A DNA stretch of 64,000 nt from Mesocentrotus franciscanus (GCA_037976565.1 CP137683.1:7852321-7916320); one strand, 5' to 3'. Shown: positions 22,284 through 35,146, counted from the first letter of the stretch. Program-made: numbers and translations. Notes: a model not told the origin generated them from the letters alone.

Positions 22284-22690
22284 TACCGTAAATCTCTGTG
22301 TATAAGGCGCACTTTTTTGCCGCCGAAAAAATTTGAAAGTCGGGGGTGCGTCTTATACACAGGTACAAAAAAAAAAAAAAAAAAATCATTTTTTTTTAAA
22401 GTTTCGATTTATGCCCCTCCACCTGGCACTATGCCTGGCAATGTCTCCCAGCTCAGTAATCGGTGTGTTGACTCACCACTGAAACTAGAACAACACTCAA
22501 ATTTGTCTGTCATCTTGGTTTGAAAGTAATCTTTCTAATAGATCTCAATATGTAGTTTATAATAATAATTCCTCCAATTTTTCTTCTATTACACATGGCA
22601 TACCACAAGGTCCTATCCTAGGTCCTCTACTGTTTTTAATTTACATTAATGATCTTACACAATACATTCTTCTAAAAAACGACATTGTTA
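22284..22690. mobile_element. RT-carrying MITE, copy 2 (inverted, right end lost)
   Basis: Starts TTACCGTAAATCTCTGTGTA then GCCGCCGAAAAAATTTGAAA, exactly as copy 1 on the other strand. It includes the LINE fragment [20 protein letters not shown] then YINDL at 22499-22682 (plus). The right terminal repeat is not recognisable. Confidence 0.75.
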
Positions 22691-23605
22691 CTATTATTTG
22701 TGACAAGTTCACAAGCACAAATCGGCGCCTTCAACTGCACCTCGCAGTTAAATGAAAGTCCTCCCCCGCGTGGGTTTTTTTAACACAGATCTGGCTTGCT
22801 GCCGACAGAGTCGGCAAAAAAAAAAAAAAAAATGAGAATTTTTTTCAAACTCAAGTCCATAGGGTGTCTGATCGCGCACCTGATGTTGTGTGCTAAAATT
22901 CTTCCCATAGAGATTGCACGCATCCCTATGCGGTCTACGTGCATTGCGCGATCATGAAAAATTGGTCAAAGTTTTTTTTTTTAAATCACAATTCAAACCT
23001 TTATTCTTTGTGATCCTGAAGGTGATACTCAATAAATGAGGTGTCATATGAAAGAACAGGTGAATCCCCATATTTCCAAAGGGGCGTCATCTCGGAATTC
23101 TAAAAATATCTTGGTCAAAACAGCGATTTAAACATTGTGCACTGGCTAACTCCGAGGTTTGCCACTTTTGAGATATGACACCCCGATCGATAAGTAGTCC
23201 CAGTCCTAAGGAAAATAAATATGCGCTTATTTTTTCGCTAGCCCCCAGGGATCACAATTACAGTTTGAAAATACCCTTCCCCACATTTTTCGGATCAGCT
23301 AAGTAGGGAGGCCCGAGCTCCGCGCAGGCCGCACCCATGGTGATAGCGCGTAAAATCTGCACATGAATATGCATGTGTACAAACCCGGAAGTGGGTGCCC
23401 ATTGAAGACAATGTATTGCCGATTGCGTTGAGTGGCGCATGCAATTAAGCAACACGCGCACATGTGCGCTTGCATATTGCGCAATTCAGCTGTTTTGCTA
23501 AATTTAGCAAAACAACATAACTCTGAGCTGCGTGTACGTCTTTTTCGTCGATCCTTACAAAAATTGCATGAATATTTCTATTTGCTGAAGCTGAAGGGGC
23601 TGTAA

Positions 23606-24036
23606 CCCCGGTGGGGTCACTCCCCCGCAGAGAGTGACACGTATGACCGTTACCACAAATGCAAATAACCCCCTTTTGCGGTCAATTTCAAGGACATTTT
23701 GTGAAATTTAACCCCCTTTTTAAAGTCAAAACATGGACAAAATCGTACTTTGGAATACCCCTATTTATAAGCTTGTAAGGACACTTTCGCAAAGTTACCT
23801 CTATTTTACCATATTCCAAGGACGAGTCGGCAAGCGACTCGGCTCCGAGAATTTTTCTTCCCGGTTTTCCCTTTTTCTGACCCCTATTTATCAATATTGA
23901 GGACACCTGTGCACCCCTATTTTCTATATTTCAAGGAATATATTGTCCGCGGACATTGCTTGAAATTGACCCCTTTTTCCGCGATTTTGGTAACGGTCAT
24001 GCGGTCCCTAAGTCACATTGAGTGACCCCACCGGGG
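23606..24036. mobile_element. 431 bp TIR element nested in the 2.2 kb element
   Basis: Ends CCCCGGTGGGGTCACTC and its inverse. CTGTAA occurs directly on both outer sides, a candidate target duplication. The interior has AACCCCCTTTT-type repeats. Confidence 0.75.
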
Positions 24037-24179
24037 CTGTAACTTTTGATAGAAACATCGGTGAGTCTTGAAATTTGAAATGTATTATTCTGAGTGAATG
24101 ATTTTTTTCAATTATCCAACCATAATGGTGAAAAACGATCCAAAAGGGAAAATTGAAAAATCGTTCAGACACCCTACTA

Positions 24180-25350
24180 GTGACATTGATTGAGCTGGAG
24201 AATGATGCACTGTGCACTGTGCCAGTCACCGACCCTGCTAGTGCTAGTGCTACTGCCGTACTGGCACTGCACTGGCAGATTGTTCGGCATGTTCGCGTTC
24301 GGTGATATATTTTTGTTCTCCTAACTTACAACTTAGTTTTATACTTACCATGCAGTGTGACTTAACTGAGCTGTAAAACGTTCACGAGCAGTATGTTATG
24401 CTTCCGACTCGAGCTCGATTCAGCACAAGTTATAATTTCAGAGGAAGTTGCAACATTTTCACGGCTCCGGATCCAAACAAATATTGCAACACAACGTGTG
24501 CGAGTAATTAATGCAATGCTTTTCCAATATCCGTACCGTACCCGGCCGTACGTACGTACGTAAGATCATAGTCTACAGTTGTAGCTCCAGCTACTGCCCA
24601 AAACGTTATTTGGATGAGTGGTAGAGATCGATGTGCCCCCCCCCCCTCGCCTCTAGGAACGGTTCAAGCTATAGATCTAGCCAGAAGACGATCATGGGGG
24701 GTAGGCACCCCAAGCCCTCTTCTAGAACCGCTACTGCCCCAATCCCAATCCCAAGTTGTCAAGGTGTTGGATCAGTCGATCGATCCCTGAACTTATTCAA
24801 AATCCGATCGAGGTTTAATATCACAGTTTCAAATAGGCCTACTAATAGCTGTAGGCCAGGTCAGTATACCACTTCGCCTTAGTTCACGCCTGTTATAATT
24901 CCATTAATTGGAGCCCGGGAGTTGGAGTCTAAGGATGGGGTGGAGTTTGGCTTGGAGCTGTCTAGGGAGTATAGATTATCAAACTACAAATTTACCAACA
25001 CTAAGCCCTAATCAATTATTACAATACTTTCGATATAGTGGGGATTTCATCCCAGTTTATCTTAACCCAAACTTTGCACACACAAACACACACAACCCCC
25101 CCCCCCCTGCTAGTTTATCAATTTATCTCTCTCTCCCCGCTAATTCCTTTTCTTCTTGTCTATTTTCTATTAAAAAAATGTAGTTAATTTCTTGAGGAGT
25201 TGGGGGTCTTTTTATAGTTTTTATAGTTATACGATATACAGTACTTATGCTTGAGAGAAAGTATGGGCCCGAGTACAAACGAAAGGAGACGGTCCCATAA
25301 TGCCCGAATTGGGACCACACTTCCGTCCCAGCGTTCCGTCACTTTGTCTA
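24180..25350. other. No gene recognised
   Basis: AT-balanced sequence with short palindromes (CGTACGTACGTACG near 24548) and a CACACAAAC run near 25080. No splice-flanked conserved exon seen on either strand. Confidence 0.5.
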
Positions 25351-25467
25351 ATGGGGCGTTGCAAGAAAGTTGCAATCAATTGCAAATCTCCAAAATCAAG
25401 CGCAAGTCTTGCGATTAATTGCAAATTTGCAATTGATCGCAACTCAACGTTCTTGCATCGCCCCATT
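25351..25467. mobile_element. 117 bp foldback MITE, TAATGGGGCG ends
   Basis: Starts ATGGGGCGTTGCAAGAAAGT and ends with the inverse CTTGCATCGCCCCAT. The whole interior is built of GCAATTGATTGC-type palindromes. Related to 25577-25690. Confidence 0.8.
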
Positions 25468-25576
25468 AGTAAGAGAGAGAGAAAGAGATGGGGAGAATAA
25501 AGCTAGATCTAGTTAATTTCATTGAATTGTCAAAAACTTAAATCCTAACAAAATCCAAGGAAATTTAGGAGACTAT

Positions 25577-25690
25577 TTGGGCGTTGCAAGAAAGTTGAGT
25601 TGCAATCGATTGCAAATATCAGTTGCAAATTTTGCAAATTGCAATCAATCGCAACTTGCAATCAATTGCAACTTTCTTGCAACGCCCCAT
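25577..25690. mobile_element. 114 bp foldback MITE, second copy
   Basis: GGGCGTTGCAAGAAAGTTG at left and its exact inverse at right (CAACTTTCTTGCAACGCCC). Confidence 0.8.
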
Positions 25691-25702
25691 AAGACTTCAA
25701 AA

Positions 25703-25743
25703 TCCCTCTCTATCTCTCTCTCCCTCTCTCTCTCTCTCTCCTC
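25703..25743 (+). repeat. (CT)n microsatellite
   Basis: CT repeat directly abutting the left end of the hAT-like element; a (CT)n also abuts its right end (29169-29275), so the element probably landed in a CT tract. Confidence 0.9.
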
Positions 25744-27743
25744 TAGGGGTGTCGATCGACGGGGGGATGGGGGGGATATATCCCCCCCCCCAATATTCCA
25801 GGTGGGGGGATGGCCTGTACAATCATCCCCCAATAATTCACCATCAAAAAAAAAAAAAGGAAGAGAAAAATTAATGATGAGAGCCCGATGAGAGTAGTTA
25901 ATGGTCAGTTACTCGCAAGATGACCATCAATATACACATTTTGCTATCTCATTTTTATAATACATACATATAAAAATAGAAAACGAGGTAAATGAGACAA
26001 GAATAAATTTAATTCTCGCTCATACAGCTTCATCAGGAATCGATGAATTTATTCAATTTATTCAATCAACAGTATCATAGAAATGCAGTGCGCCAAATGC
26101 AAAGCCGCAGCGTTAAAAAGCAACGAGCTAAATGTTAAGCGCAAAGCGCAAAAATGCAAAAAAGAAGTAGAGAGTGGGAGAGTTATAAGATAGTTCACTA
26201 GTTGTTATGTTGTTTCCGTTCACCCTTTTAAAAATTCACGTCATTGTATCTTTATTTGTTTTTTTTTTATTCATTTTATTTCCTGATATTTCTTAAAACA
26301 TTTTTCAAAACGCGCTATAGAGTTACAGTTGTGTATTTGTTTAACTCTTTTAATTTGGGCATCATTGCCAAGAAAAAATTATCAACCAATTTCTCAATAT
26401 AAAGAACTCTTAAAGGTGAAGGAAAGCATCTGAGCAAGAATATCACATGACTTTTGGCCAGTTCAATCTGAAGTGAAAGTAAAGCTATGACTATGTGGGG
26501 TTGATGATTTTTTTGTTTGTTTTCATAATGCAAGTAAAGTAATAAAATATTGTATCATTGAACAGAAAGACGGTTTTGTCCAAATGGCAGCATGTAGGAG
26601 ACGAAACTTTCAGTTTGTTCCCTGATTCATACTCAGTATCTATTTTGTTTTATTGATTTCATCCATTATTTTCTTTGTTTATTTATATCTCTACATGTAA
26701 AACATTTGAAGAGCTATTTTCCGAAAGGAGCAAAATCTTTTGATAGCAAATGGAGATAATGATATACATTTTCCTCTATTTACCTTGAACAAAATTATTA
26801 ACCTAAATTACGAGAGAAATTATGAACACATGCATCTTTTAATAACAATTTTCCATAGACACCTGAACAAAATCGGGTAAACAAAGAGTTCTTTCTTAAG
26901 TTACACACATGGATCTAGTGCCTCTTGAAAATAAGCTCTTTGTATGTACATAAACAAGCAATACAACAGAATACTCCAGTTCGATATTTTGGAGAAAGAT
27001 TATTATGTCACAACTTATTTTTGTTTTATTGAAAAGCTGATGTAGGCCTATGTATTGTATTCAAACGTAACAGGCATAAGATAATTAAGGTGTTTTTGAA
27101 GGTTAGAATGTTATTAAGTTTGAAGTTTTGTTTATAACACCCTTCCAATAATAATGCACCTTCTAAGACTGGTTATAGTTTTTGAGAAAAAAATAGTGCT
27201 CTGGTCAGGGCCTTAGGGGAATAGTTTTTAGAGCGTATCTGGTATGATAAGTATATCTGGGTGAAGAAGGAGATAATGGAAGTTTGTTGTTTGGTAGTTG
27301 GAACGTAAGTTTTATATTATGTTTTTAAGAAACAGACAGTTTGTATGAGATCAGGAGTGGAAATTTTCTGTCATTTTGAGAACCAAATTTTGCATCAGTG
27401 ATATTCTGTTTCATTGAATTGAGTTTCCCGCAGAGAGGATTCAGTTGGTTTAATTAAAGAAGGAAGAGAGTCAAATGAAGAACCAAAAGCAATAAGTGTT
27501 TTTCATTTACTAATGAGAATTATATACCTCACTTTAGAAATCTAGCCATCTGATTGGTCGAAGTTGGAGTCGTGATTTCAAGCCATGCCCCACTCACACC
27601 CACTCACAGGGAATAGTTAGAGCCCACAGGGCCTAGTTAAAAGTTTCTACCCTCATCCTCATCATCCTGCGATCCCCATTGGCTTACTTAGTTTGTGTGC
27701 GCGCGGCATTCCATACATTTTTTGTGCCGCGATTATTTGGTTG

Positions 27744-28140
27744 CTATAGAGTGGTGAAGTGTGACGTCATCAAAAATCTTTTTTTGGAATTTCTCAATTT
27801 TTCTTCATTTTCCAAAGACCTCCAAAATAATGTCCAAATGTCGAAAACCAGTTGTATATGTTAAGTATTGGCTGAGATATGACCATCTGAATAAAGATTG
27901 CCTATGGGAACTCAGTGTTATATCGCTCTGGCTCATAACATTAGAGCCAGAGCAATTATAACACTGAGTTCCCATAGGCAATCTTTTTATTCAGATGGTC
28001 ATATCTCGGCAAATACTTAACATATTCAATTGGTTTTCGACATTTGGACATTATTTTTGGTGCTCTTTCGGAAAATGAAGAAAAAATTGAAAAATTCCAA
28101 AAATAGATTTTTATGACGTCACAGCTTCGGTACTCTATAC
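27744..28140. repeat. 397 bp long hairpin (inverted repeat, arms about 190 bp)
   Basis: Left arm 27744-27934 is repeated inverted at 27945-28140, with a centre around GAGCC/GGCTC and a loop of about 9 bases. Each arm carries a perfect TGACGTCA (27762-27769 and 28114-28121). Confidence 0.9.
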
Positions 28141-28499
28141 AGTACAGCGTAGACGACCGCCGATCTCGATTGTAGCTAGGCCTAGATCTACATGTAATGA
28201 CGAGATAACGCCCCTTTGGAAATATAGAGAAAAACCTGCTCTTTCATATGACACCTCTTTTTTTGAGTATCACCTTCAGGATCACAAGCAATGAAGGTTT
28301 GAATCTTGATTTTTAATTTATTAGTTTGGGATTAGTTTGACCAATTTGGCACGATCGCGCTATGCACGTAAACTGCATAGGCTTATAATGCGTACAATCT
28401 CAATGGCCAACTGAGCTACCTAAGTTTATCAACACAGATTTGATTACCATGATTGACCTTGTATTCTATGATCCTGTTTTCAGTATATAAAAGTTATAA

Positions 28500-28648
28500 T
28501 AACTGCTTTAATATTCGAGGCCTAGTTGTTTTTTTGGGAGGACATCGTGCTATCACCCCTCGGCACGCCTCGGGGTGATAGCACGATGTAACCTCCCCTT
28601 GACTCATTTTGAGCAATAAAAACAACTAGGCCTCTCATAGCAGTCATT
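28500..28648. repeat. Hairpin repeat (GCCTAGTTGTTTTT arms)
   Basis: Inner perfect stem CATCGTGCTATCACCCC with its inverse around a 12-base loop, then outer arms 'actgctttaat..gaggcctagttgttttt' and the inverse. Confidence 0.85.
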
Positions 28649-29167
28649 ATTACTATACTATGTTTTTTGAGATCTCCTTACACAGAATATTGGAATGGGG
28701 TTTTCAAGATGAATGTTGTTTGGAGACATCAATATTCATAAAATGTATGTTTCTATCACCAGGAAATAATGAATTTTCTGTCTACATGAACCTTCCCTGG
28801 TTGCTTATTAATGCATTAACCCACTGGTAACATAATACTTTCACAAGTTGATATTCCTCATCATTGGATTTTTGGGGGGTAATGTCTAAATTTCGTTTAA
28901 AAATAGATGATATCAGTCTGGTAAGCCTACACTGCAGCTGACAGCAGGCAAGAGTCAGGACTAACATTTAGCATGTTATTCATTTTATTACCACTCTTAT
29001 ATTCTCTGAAATGTTATCTTTATTGAGGGTGACTTGAAAAAGTTAATAACTTGGAAGGGAGGGGGTGCAACCTGCCACACGCTTCTACCTCTTGGTTGCT
29101 TTGATCCATTGCCGAAAATATTTTGGCACCTATCATCCCCCAACCACGGATACAAATCGACACCCCT

Positions 29168-29168
<1 letters not shown>

Positions 29169-29204
<36 letters not shown>

Positions 29205-29275
29205 CTCTCTCTGCCTCTCTCTCCTCCCTCTCTCGCTCTCCTCTATTTCTTTCTCTCTCTCCTCCCTTTATTTCT
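29169..29275 (+). repeat. (CT)n microsatellite
   Basis: CT/CTC repeat directly after the hAT-like copy 1. Bases 29276-29519 show nothing recognisable. Confidence 0.9.
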
Positions 29276-29519
29276 ATCTTGGTTAGGGTGTAGAACTTTG
29301 GTTGGGGCTTTCCTATTACACCATATATTCTTGTAAACCCTTCAGACGGTTGACAGGCAAATTACGTTTGTAAGGGTCAATGTCCTTACCTCAGAACCTC
29401 ACTTTATAGGCCTAAAGAAAGTTTGAGAGTCAAATATTTGAAGGATATATATTATTTAAATACTTCACAATGTTGACAGGTCGCAAATTAGAGATTATTA
29501 GGTCAGTAGCACAACTTAA

Positions 29520-30049
29520 AGGTACTATGTCCCACTTGCAGCCCCCCAAAATGAAACGAGGTTAAATTCCAACGGCATTTGAAAGATAATACTAATTTAG
29601 AACTTCCCTCAAAACAAAAAGGGCTTGAAAATGTCTTTTAGTGTGAAAATAACGACTGCAGTTATGTTGTCGAATCGAATTTAGCGAGCACGCTCGTTTA
29701 ATTGAATAGTCTGATTTTCAGACCCTTGTACCAAATGGTCGTAAATTTTGTGCTGCGCAAAGATTCAATCACTTTAAGTTTGGCCATTACAAGAATGGTT
29801 AGACAAATGCTCATGTACCCTTTAAAGCTCATGTTATGTATGTTATTACCTAAGAAAAAAAAGAAGTCAGTCAGTCACTCAATAGTGTCTGATAGTGAAG
29901 TCTAGAAAGAAAGCGGGTTTCCTTGCATAATTTGAATACTAGGATACTGCTAACGTTTACATGTATCAGATAGGTCATACGTAACATATTCATAATTCCT
30001 GCAAAGTTCTATATTATTTGATGTTGGCTGCAAAAGGGATACACTACCT
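29520..30049. mobile_element. TTAA MITE family A, copy 2
   Basis: Starts TTAA|AGGTACTATGTCCC and ends GGGATACACTACCT with a degraded right TTAA. Opposite orientation to copy 1. Confidence 0.75.
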
Positions 30050-30895
30050 AATCTACCAGTTTAATGCAGTGCTATCTATATATTTAAAAATTACCCGCAC
30101 AATAGGCCTAAATAACAACATAAAACCTATCAAGCGCAAGGCTAAAATCAAATATCATGCTTAGTTTTTTAGTTGCTTGCCACTACCAAACAAACTAAGC
30201 CCCCCCCCTTGTTTATCCGAAAGATTTTATCATAATTATACAATATTCAGAGGTGGTTTTTTTTTGGACGAAAAACAGTATTTTGTAAATGATATTCTAC
30301 GGAAATCTCAAACAACCATGAGTTTGGTGTCTTACGAAAGAGAATTAAATTATCTGTAATTTAACACTATTGTAATTGGGATTAATTAACATCATTTTAT
30401 CATAATTTTTGTGTCTTATTTTTCAAAATTAAATTTTATCAAAAAACGTTATTTTCCACATATAAAAATTCGAGATGTCTTTATTCGTAACTTTCTAGGA
30501 ATTTGCCGATGTACAAGGACAGCATTTTTTTACACGTTGGCAGTAGGCTGCGAACGGTATGTCAAATATTTTGTTTTACTGGAGAATATTATATAGGCAT
30601 AATTATAGAGATAGACTAATGATTATACAACGTATACCTGCAAATGTACTTCCCTCTAAGGACGATGTGTACGTACTAATAGGTAGTGTTGCCAGAATGA
30701 TTGTCATCACGGTCAACAAAAATCGAGTTTTGTGAATTTTTAAAGCCTTGCATGATGAGAAACAAAAATTCAACCTTGTCACGAAACCAGCATTTTGTGA
30801 ATTTGTATGTATATGTTTGTGGTTTGGAAAAAAGAAGTAAATATTAAAATAAATCAATCAATCAATGGGTAGGTAAGGGAGAAACTCAATTTGGA
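30050..30895. other. No gene recognised
   Basis: AT-rich, with an ATCA tandem near 30852-30866. No conserved exon seen. Confidence 0.5.
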
Positions 30896-31317
30896 CGAGC
30901 TGTCTATAGGAATGTTGGTATACTGTACAAAACGAAAATAATATATCCCATGTAACACGCTTGTTATGCTTTATAATTCATTGATATTACCGTATATAAC
31001 GTATTGTAATTTAGTGTGCGCCACCAGCGCCAAAAACAAAATAAACTAATACAGTGTATAATGCTATATATACTATATGCACTGGTTCACCATATTTTCC
31101 CCAAATACAAGTCCATTATTTCACCAATTAAAAACCCTAACTGTCTTTGACATAAATTCACTACAAAGTTTACTGTTCATCTTTAAATATTTAAATAATA
31201 TGCTTCAACTTTCATTTCAACACCATTCACTCTTACCCTGTACCCGTAATCAACAAGACACAGTGGTCCAGATCTATGGAATTGCTCCCTCTATAGGCCT
31301 AAAGCCATTAAAGTAAA
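30896..31317 (+). pseudogene. Decayed CR1/L2-like LINE, C-terminal RT region
   Basis: Reads RNVGILYKTKIIYPM, then in a shifted frame TLVMLYNSLILPYITYCNLV and CATSAKNKIN, then LKTLTVFDINSLQSLLFIFK. These match the region after the RT domain of CR1-like LINEs (LYNSLILPYLNYCNxVWG; LxILTVxDL). At least two frame changes, so non-functional. Confidence 0.8.
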
Positions 31318-31494
31318 ACAAAAACTGAGATATGTTATCATCAGAATATACTATCTTAGGATATATTTAAAAGCATTGTCAATCCTAGAATAATATTCTT
31401 ATTCAAATGATGTTCAAGGTAAAATTTCTGTGTTAACTTTTCAACTTTTGTGATGATAGTTTATCATCCCTGTATAATATATTTTTTTCATTAC

Positions 31495-31550
31495 AATTAT
31501 TATTATTATCATCATCACCATCATCATCATCGTTATCATTATCCTTATAT
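31495..31550 (+). repeat. TTA/CAT microsatellite
   Basis: Run of ATTATTATC and ATCATCACC triplets. The rest of 31318-31922 shows no gene. Confidence 0.85.
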
Positions 31551-31922
31551 TTTACAAATGCTTTCAATTATTTGTTCATTCTGCTTGATAAATAAAGTTG
31601 ATCTATTTCATACGATTTGTTTTGGGCTGTCATATTTTCAAGCAATTTGCTTGGTACATTGGCAATCATTCTTCCGCAAATAATTGTATAAAATTTGATG
31701 AAATATGATAATTTTACAATTTATCTTATGTTACCGAAAATTGTTTATATTTAAATGGAATGCAGAAGAAAATCATATTTAATGGGGAGTTCATAATTAT
31801 GGGCATTGGGCATACAATACCCACCATTAATTTTTTTTTAAACATAAAATTATGAATATAGTATAGCCATAAATCTAAATTGAAATTATAACCGCTTTTA
31901 CAAAATATATTAGCCCTTATTG

Positions 31923-34114
31923 CATGGGTGTCGATCAAGGGGGGGGGGGATGGGGGGATATATCCCCCCAATATTTCAGGTGGGGGATGGCCTGTACAAT
32001 CATCCCCCAATAATTCACTATCAAAAATAAAAATGAAGAGAAAAATTAATGATGAGAGCCCGATGAGAGTAGTTAATGGTTATTACTCGCAAGATGACCA
32101 TCAATATACACATTTTGCTATCTCATTTTCATAATACATACATATATAAATAGAAAACGAAGTAAATGAGACAACCGTATATGAGACAAGAATAAATTGA
32201 ATTCTCGCTCATACGGCTTCATCAGGAATTGATGAATTTATTCAATTTATTCAATCAACAGCATCATAGAAATGCAGTGCGCCAAATGCAAAGCCGCAGC
32301 GTTAAAAAGCAACGAGCTAAATGTTAAGCGCGAAGCGCAAAAGTGCAAAAAAGAAGTAGAGAGTGAGAGAGAGAAATAATGAGAGACAGTTATAAGATAG
32401 TTCACTAGTTGTTATGTTGTTTCCGTTCACCCTTTTTAAAATTCACGTCATTGTATCTTTATTTTTTATTTTTTCACTCATTTTATTTCCTGATATTTCC
32501 TAAAACATTTTTCAAAACGCGCTAAGAGTTACAGTCGTGTATTTGTTTCTTTTAATTTGGGCATTATTGCCAAGAAAAAAATTATCAACCAATTCCTCAA
32601 AATAAAGGAAAGCATCTGAGCAAGAATATCACATGACTTTTGGCCAGTTCAATCTGAAGTGATTTTTAAAGCTATGACTATGTGGGGTTGATGATGCGTT
32701 TTTTTCTCATAATGCAAGTAAAGTAATAAAATATTGTATCATTGAAGAGAAAGACGGTTTTGTCCAAATGGCAGCATGTAGGAGACGAAACTTTCAGTTT
32801 GTTCCCTGATTCATACTCAGTATCTATTTTGTTTTAATGATTTCATCCATTTCTTTGTTTATTTATATCTCTACATGTAAAACATTTGAAGGGCTATTTT
32901 CCGAAAGGAGCAAAATCTTTTGATAGCAAATGGAGATAATGATATACATTTTCCTCTATTTACCTTGAACAAAATTATTAGCCTAAATTACGAGAGAAAT
33001 TATGAACACATGCATCTTTTAATAACAATTTTCCATAGATACCTGAACAAAATCGGGTAAACAAAGAGTTCTTTCTTAAGTTACACACATGGATCTAGTG
33101 CCTCTTGAAAATAAGCTCTTTGTATGTACATAAACAAGCAATACAACAGAATACTCCAGTTCGATATTTTGGAGAAAGATTATTATGTCACAACTTATTT
33201 TTGTTTTATTGAAAAGCTGATGTAGGCCTATGTATTGTATTCAAACGTAACATGCATAAGATAGTTAAGGTGTTTTTGAAGGTTAGAATGTTATTAAGTT
33301 TGAAGTTTTGTTTATAACACCCTTCCAATAATAATGCACCTTCTTATAGTTTTTGAGAATAAATTGTGCTGTGGTCAGGGCCTTAGGGGAATATTATGCT
33401 TATATTTTAGAGCGTATCTGGTATGATAAGTATATATCTGGGTGAAGAAGGAGATAATGGAAGTTTGTTGTTTGGTAGTTGGAACGTAAGTTTTATATTA
33501 TGTTTTTAAGAAACAGACAGTTTGTATGAGATCAGGAGTGGAAATTTTCTGTCATTTTGAGAACCAAATTTTGCATCAGTGATATTCTGTTTCATTGAAT
33601 TGAGTTTCCCGCAGAGAGGATTCAGTTGGTTTAATTAAATAAGGAGAATATTGGAATGGGTTTTTCACGATGAATGTTGTTTGGAGACATCAATATTCAT
33701 AAAATGTATGTTTCTATCACCAGGAAATAAAGAATTTTCTGTCTACATGAACCTTTCCTGGTTGCTTATTAATGCATTTGCCCACTGGTAACATAATACT
33801 TTCACAAGTTGATATCCCTCACCATTGGATTTTTGGGGTAATGTCTAAATTTCGTTTAAAAATAGATGATATCAGTCTGGTAGGCCTACACTGCAGGCAA
33901 GAGTCAGGACTAACATTTAGCATGTTATTCATTTTATTACCACTCTTATTCTCTGAAATGTTATCTTTATTGAGGGTGACTTGAAAAAGTTAATAACTTG
34001 GAAGGGAGGGGTGCAACTGCCACACGCTTCTACCTCTTGGTTGCTTTGATCCATTGCCGAAAATATTTAGGCACCTATCATCCCCCCAACCACGAATACA
34101 AATCGACACCCCTG
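31923..34114. mobile_element. hAT-like non-autonomous element, copy 2 (2,192 bp)
   Basis: Ends CATGGGTGTCGATC and AATCGACACCCCTG with the 8-bp duplication CCTTATTG on both sides (31915-31922, 34115-34122). CAGGGGTG ends plus an 8-bp duplication fit hAT. No coding capacity seen. Confidence 0.9.
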
Positions 34115-34122
34115 CCTTATTG

Positions 34123-35146
34123 GCATTGATATTGGGAATTCTTTTAAAATTTGTGATTTTGGGGTGAATTCTCATATTTCTGGTAATTTTATGTTTTTTT
34201 ATTATATAAAACATCCTTTCGGGATATATTATAGGCCTTTCTGTCATCGCGGCCACCCCGAAAAATCGCTAAAAGTGACTGATTGATTAAAATGCACATT
34301 TTATAGTAAACTGTAAACTTTAAACCGATGAATACTGCTATTGTCAGAATACAGTCCACTACTCCATGCACTTAATAGATAAACATCGGTTTCCCCAGAA
34401 CGAAAGAAAAAAGAGGAAAATCATGGAATCAAGTCCTCAAATTTACGTCACAATACAGATCAACCCCTATAAATTTAATTTACAGGAAGTATATTCCAGC
34501 CTGCATGAAGAAGAAAATACAGCATTCCTATTTCAAAGGAGTACCATTTAGGATTACATGGTTTTCAAACAAAATATGCATGTCATTCCCATAAACTTAC
34601 CCCATACCCTGCTTAATTAAAATACAGAGTTTTTGCTGGTAGCAGAAGGGACATTTCCACGCCTCAATAAAAGAGATCATTTTTATTGTCGCGTTTCGTT
34701 ACTTTACCCGAAGTGTTCCCGAATGACTGCGTTGAGATATTCCGCGCTCTGAGAAGACATCTCGAATTAATTTTGAACTCATGATTTTTTTCGATCGGCA
34801 AAGCTAAAATCGGTATGTATTACATAAGTAATTTGAATTCTAGAACAATATTGATTCTTTTTCCCCCTTTATATATGAATTGATTGTTTACAGGTTTGTT
34901 TCACGAATTGAATTGTGTGTAAAGTATGCTGGTTAGATCATTTTGTCTTATAATGGGGATTTTTTTCTCTCTCTTCAGAATTCGGCAATGTATTTTTCTT
35001 CTTCTGATATATTTAATAATATATTCAATTAGACTTTTGAGCTATTGTAAATCAATGGATTTTTCTTCCATGAATCCCGGGTAACGAAATTTGAATTCAA
35101 TCAGTGCTGTATATATTATATGACTCGAATCCACATCACGTATACA
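34123..35146. other. No gene recognised
   Basis: Unique-looking AT-rich sequence between two transposons. No conserved exon or RNA seen. Confidence 0.5.

Larger units (their letters stand above)
21957..24178. mobile_element. About 2.2 kb element with long inverted ends, containing nested insertions
   Basis: The sequence 22090-22228 ('gaacgatttttcccttttggatcg...gatacagcccc') is repeated inverted at 24036-24178, ending in the matching 'gtagggtgtct' / 'agacaccctac'. Inside are the RT-carrying MITE (22284-22690) and the element 23606-24036. Confidence 0.7.
25743..29168. mobile_element. hAT-like non-autonomous element, copy 1, with about 1.2 kb extra sequence
   Basis: Ends TAGGGGTGTCGAT and ATCGACACCCCTG. 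25743-27460 and 28690-29168 match copy 2 (31923-34114) at roughly 95% by eye, in the same order. The stretch 27465-28688 is absent from copy 2 and holds a 397 bp hairpin and another inverted repeat. No transposase ORF. Confidence 0.88.
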
